From Geothermobacter hydrogeniphilus (GTDB lineage: Bacteria > Desulfobacterota > Desulfuromonadia > Desulfuromonadales > Geothermobacteraceae), in contig NZ_NAAD01000004.1 in NCBI RefSeq assembly GCF_002093115.1, positions 124,001-188,000 of the forward strand: a stretch of DNA of 64,000 nucleotides, read 5' to 3'. Positions 63,815 to 64,000 of this stretch are shown one piece after another. The notes beneath the pieces are model-generated. The model made no database searches and was not told the origin of the DNA. It saw only the letters and a program-made list of their open reading frames with translations. Position 1 is the first letter of the stretch; each line of letters begins with the position of its first letter. Position numbers and translations under genes: made by a program.

Positions 63815-63844
63815 CCTCCTCTTTTGTGCGCACAAAAGAGGAGG
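63815..63844. repeat. Perfect 30-bp palindrome in the terminal non-coding region
   Basis: CCTCCTCTTTTGTGC / GCACAAAAGAGGAGG, 15 bases each arm with no loop. Bases 63669-64000 hold no convincing gene. A TCGCGGGG tandem precedes this palindrome, and ACGTTTCGGGG / CCCGAAACGT is a second inverted pair near 63900-63968. Confidence 0.85.
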
Positions 63845-64000
63845 CAGAAAAAGCGCCCCGAATGTCTTGCCCGCTGGCGCGGGTACCCTCCGTTCGGCAG
63901 ACGTTTCGGGGCCGGGACGAAAACTCGGCTGCGCCTCAGACATTCGTCCGGCTGTTTCCCGAAACGTCCACCTCTCTCCGGCGGCGACAACACGGGGAGG

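Noticed and set aside
63692-63993. 83-codon minus-strand frames near the window end
   Set aside because: No SD, no recognisable motif, and they run through a perfect palindrome and tandem GC repeats.

Overview
The window reads as about 64 kb of chromosome from a GC-rich, Gram-negative, respiratory anaerobe, most likely a deltaproteobacterium of the Desulfuromonadales (Geobacter/Desulfuromonas/Pelobacter group). This is inferred from the gene content: a nuo operon with a fused NuoBCD, HisZ, a cobA-hemD fusion, a periplasmic-type CbiK cobaltochelatase, a ResC/CcsA cytochrome c assembly protein, DUF2270 and TIGR04211-type proteins, and many dispersed intergenic palindromes. No phage, IS transposase or CRISPR array was recognised.

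Layout. 1-4.0 kb: two divergent cobalamin riboswitches, each with its own promoter and terminator. One controls a leftward ABC-2 ATPase/permease pair and a BtuC/FecCD permease cut by the window edge; the other controls secreted cbiK. 4.1-19.4 kb: leftward 12-gene nuoA-BCD-E-F-G-H-I-J-K-L-M-N operon. Its genes either overlap or are separated by repeats (heptamer arrays, CCACCAAG inverted repeats, a MITE-like element). 19.4-24.4 kb: rnhA between two 151-bp direct repeats, an SGNH lipoprotein, two tRNA-Glu, one tRNA-Lys, and a porin / FMN-binding protein / membrane protein cassette. 24.4-31 kb: serA-hisZ-purA, a cold-shock gene, a small Zn-ribbon gene and pepA. 31-39 kb: envelope and TPR genes, a metallo-beta-lactamase-fold hydrolase, then dapF-HIT-HAD-nfo-dtd-darP and trxA. 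39.5-46.5 kb: a tetrapyrrole operon (SIS, precorrin-2 dehydrogenase, ccsA, hemA, hemC, cobA-hemD, hemB) that would feed heme, siroheme and cobalamin. 46.7-56 kb: DUF2270, an M16 peptidase, a class I aminotransferase with an attenuator-like leader, a lipoprotein, an SH3 membrane protein, a tail-specific protease, a DEDDh exonuclease and a Dabb protein. 56.2-60 kb: an unusual P-loop NTPase / ABC transporter / alpha-beta hydrolase cassette. 60-63.7 kb: two tandem paralogous secreted proteins and a JAMM-DinG fusion helicase.

Most notable: the leader of the aminotransferase gene encodes a 37-residue peptide with eleven alanines, nine of them in runs of five and four. It is followed by mutually exclusive hairpins and an intrinsic terminator. 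This looks like ribosome-mediated attenuation responding to alanine, a specificity I do not know to be described. Also notable are a family of intergenic palindromes sharing a GTA..TAC core hairpin, a nested MITE-like element inside the nuo operon, inverted copies of the tRNA-Glu T-arm beside its terminators, and an ABC protein whose Q-loop and H-loop residues look substituted.

All calls come from reading the sequence. Family names are by motif recognition and no database search was run.
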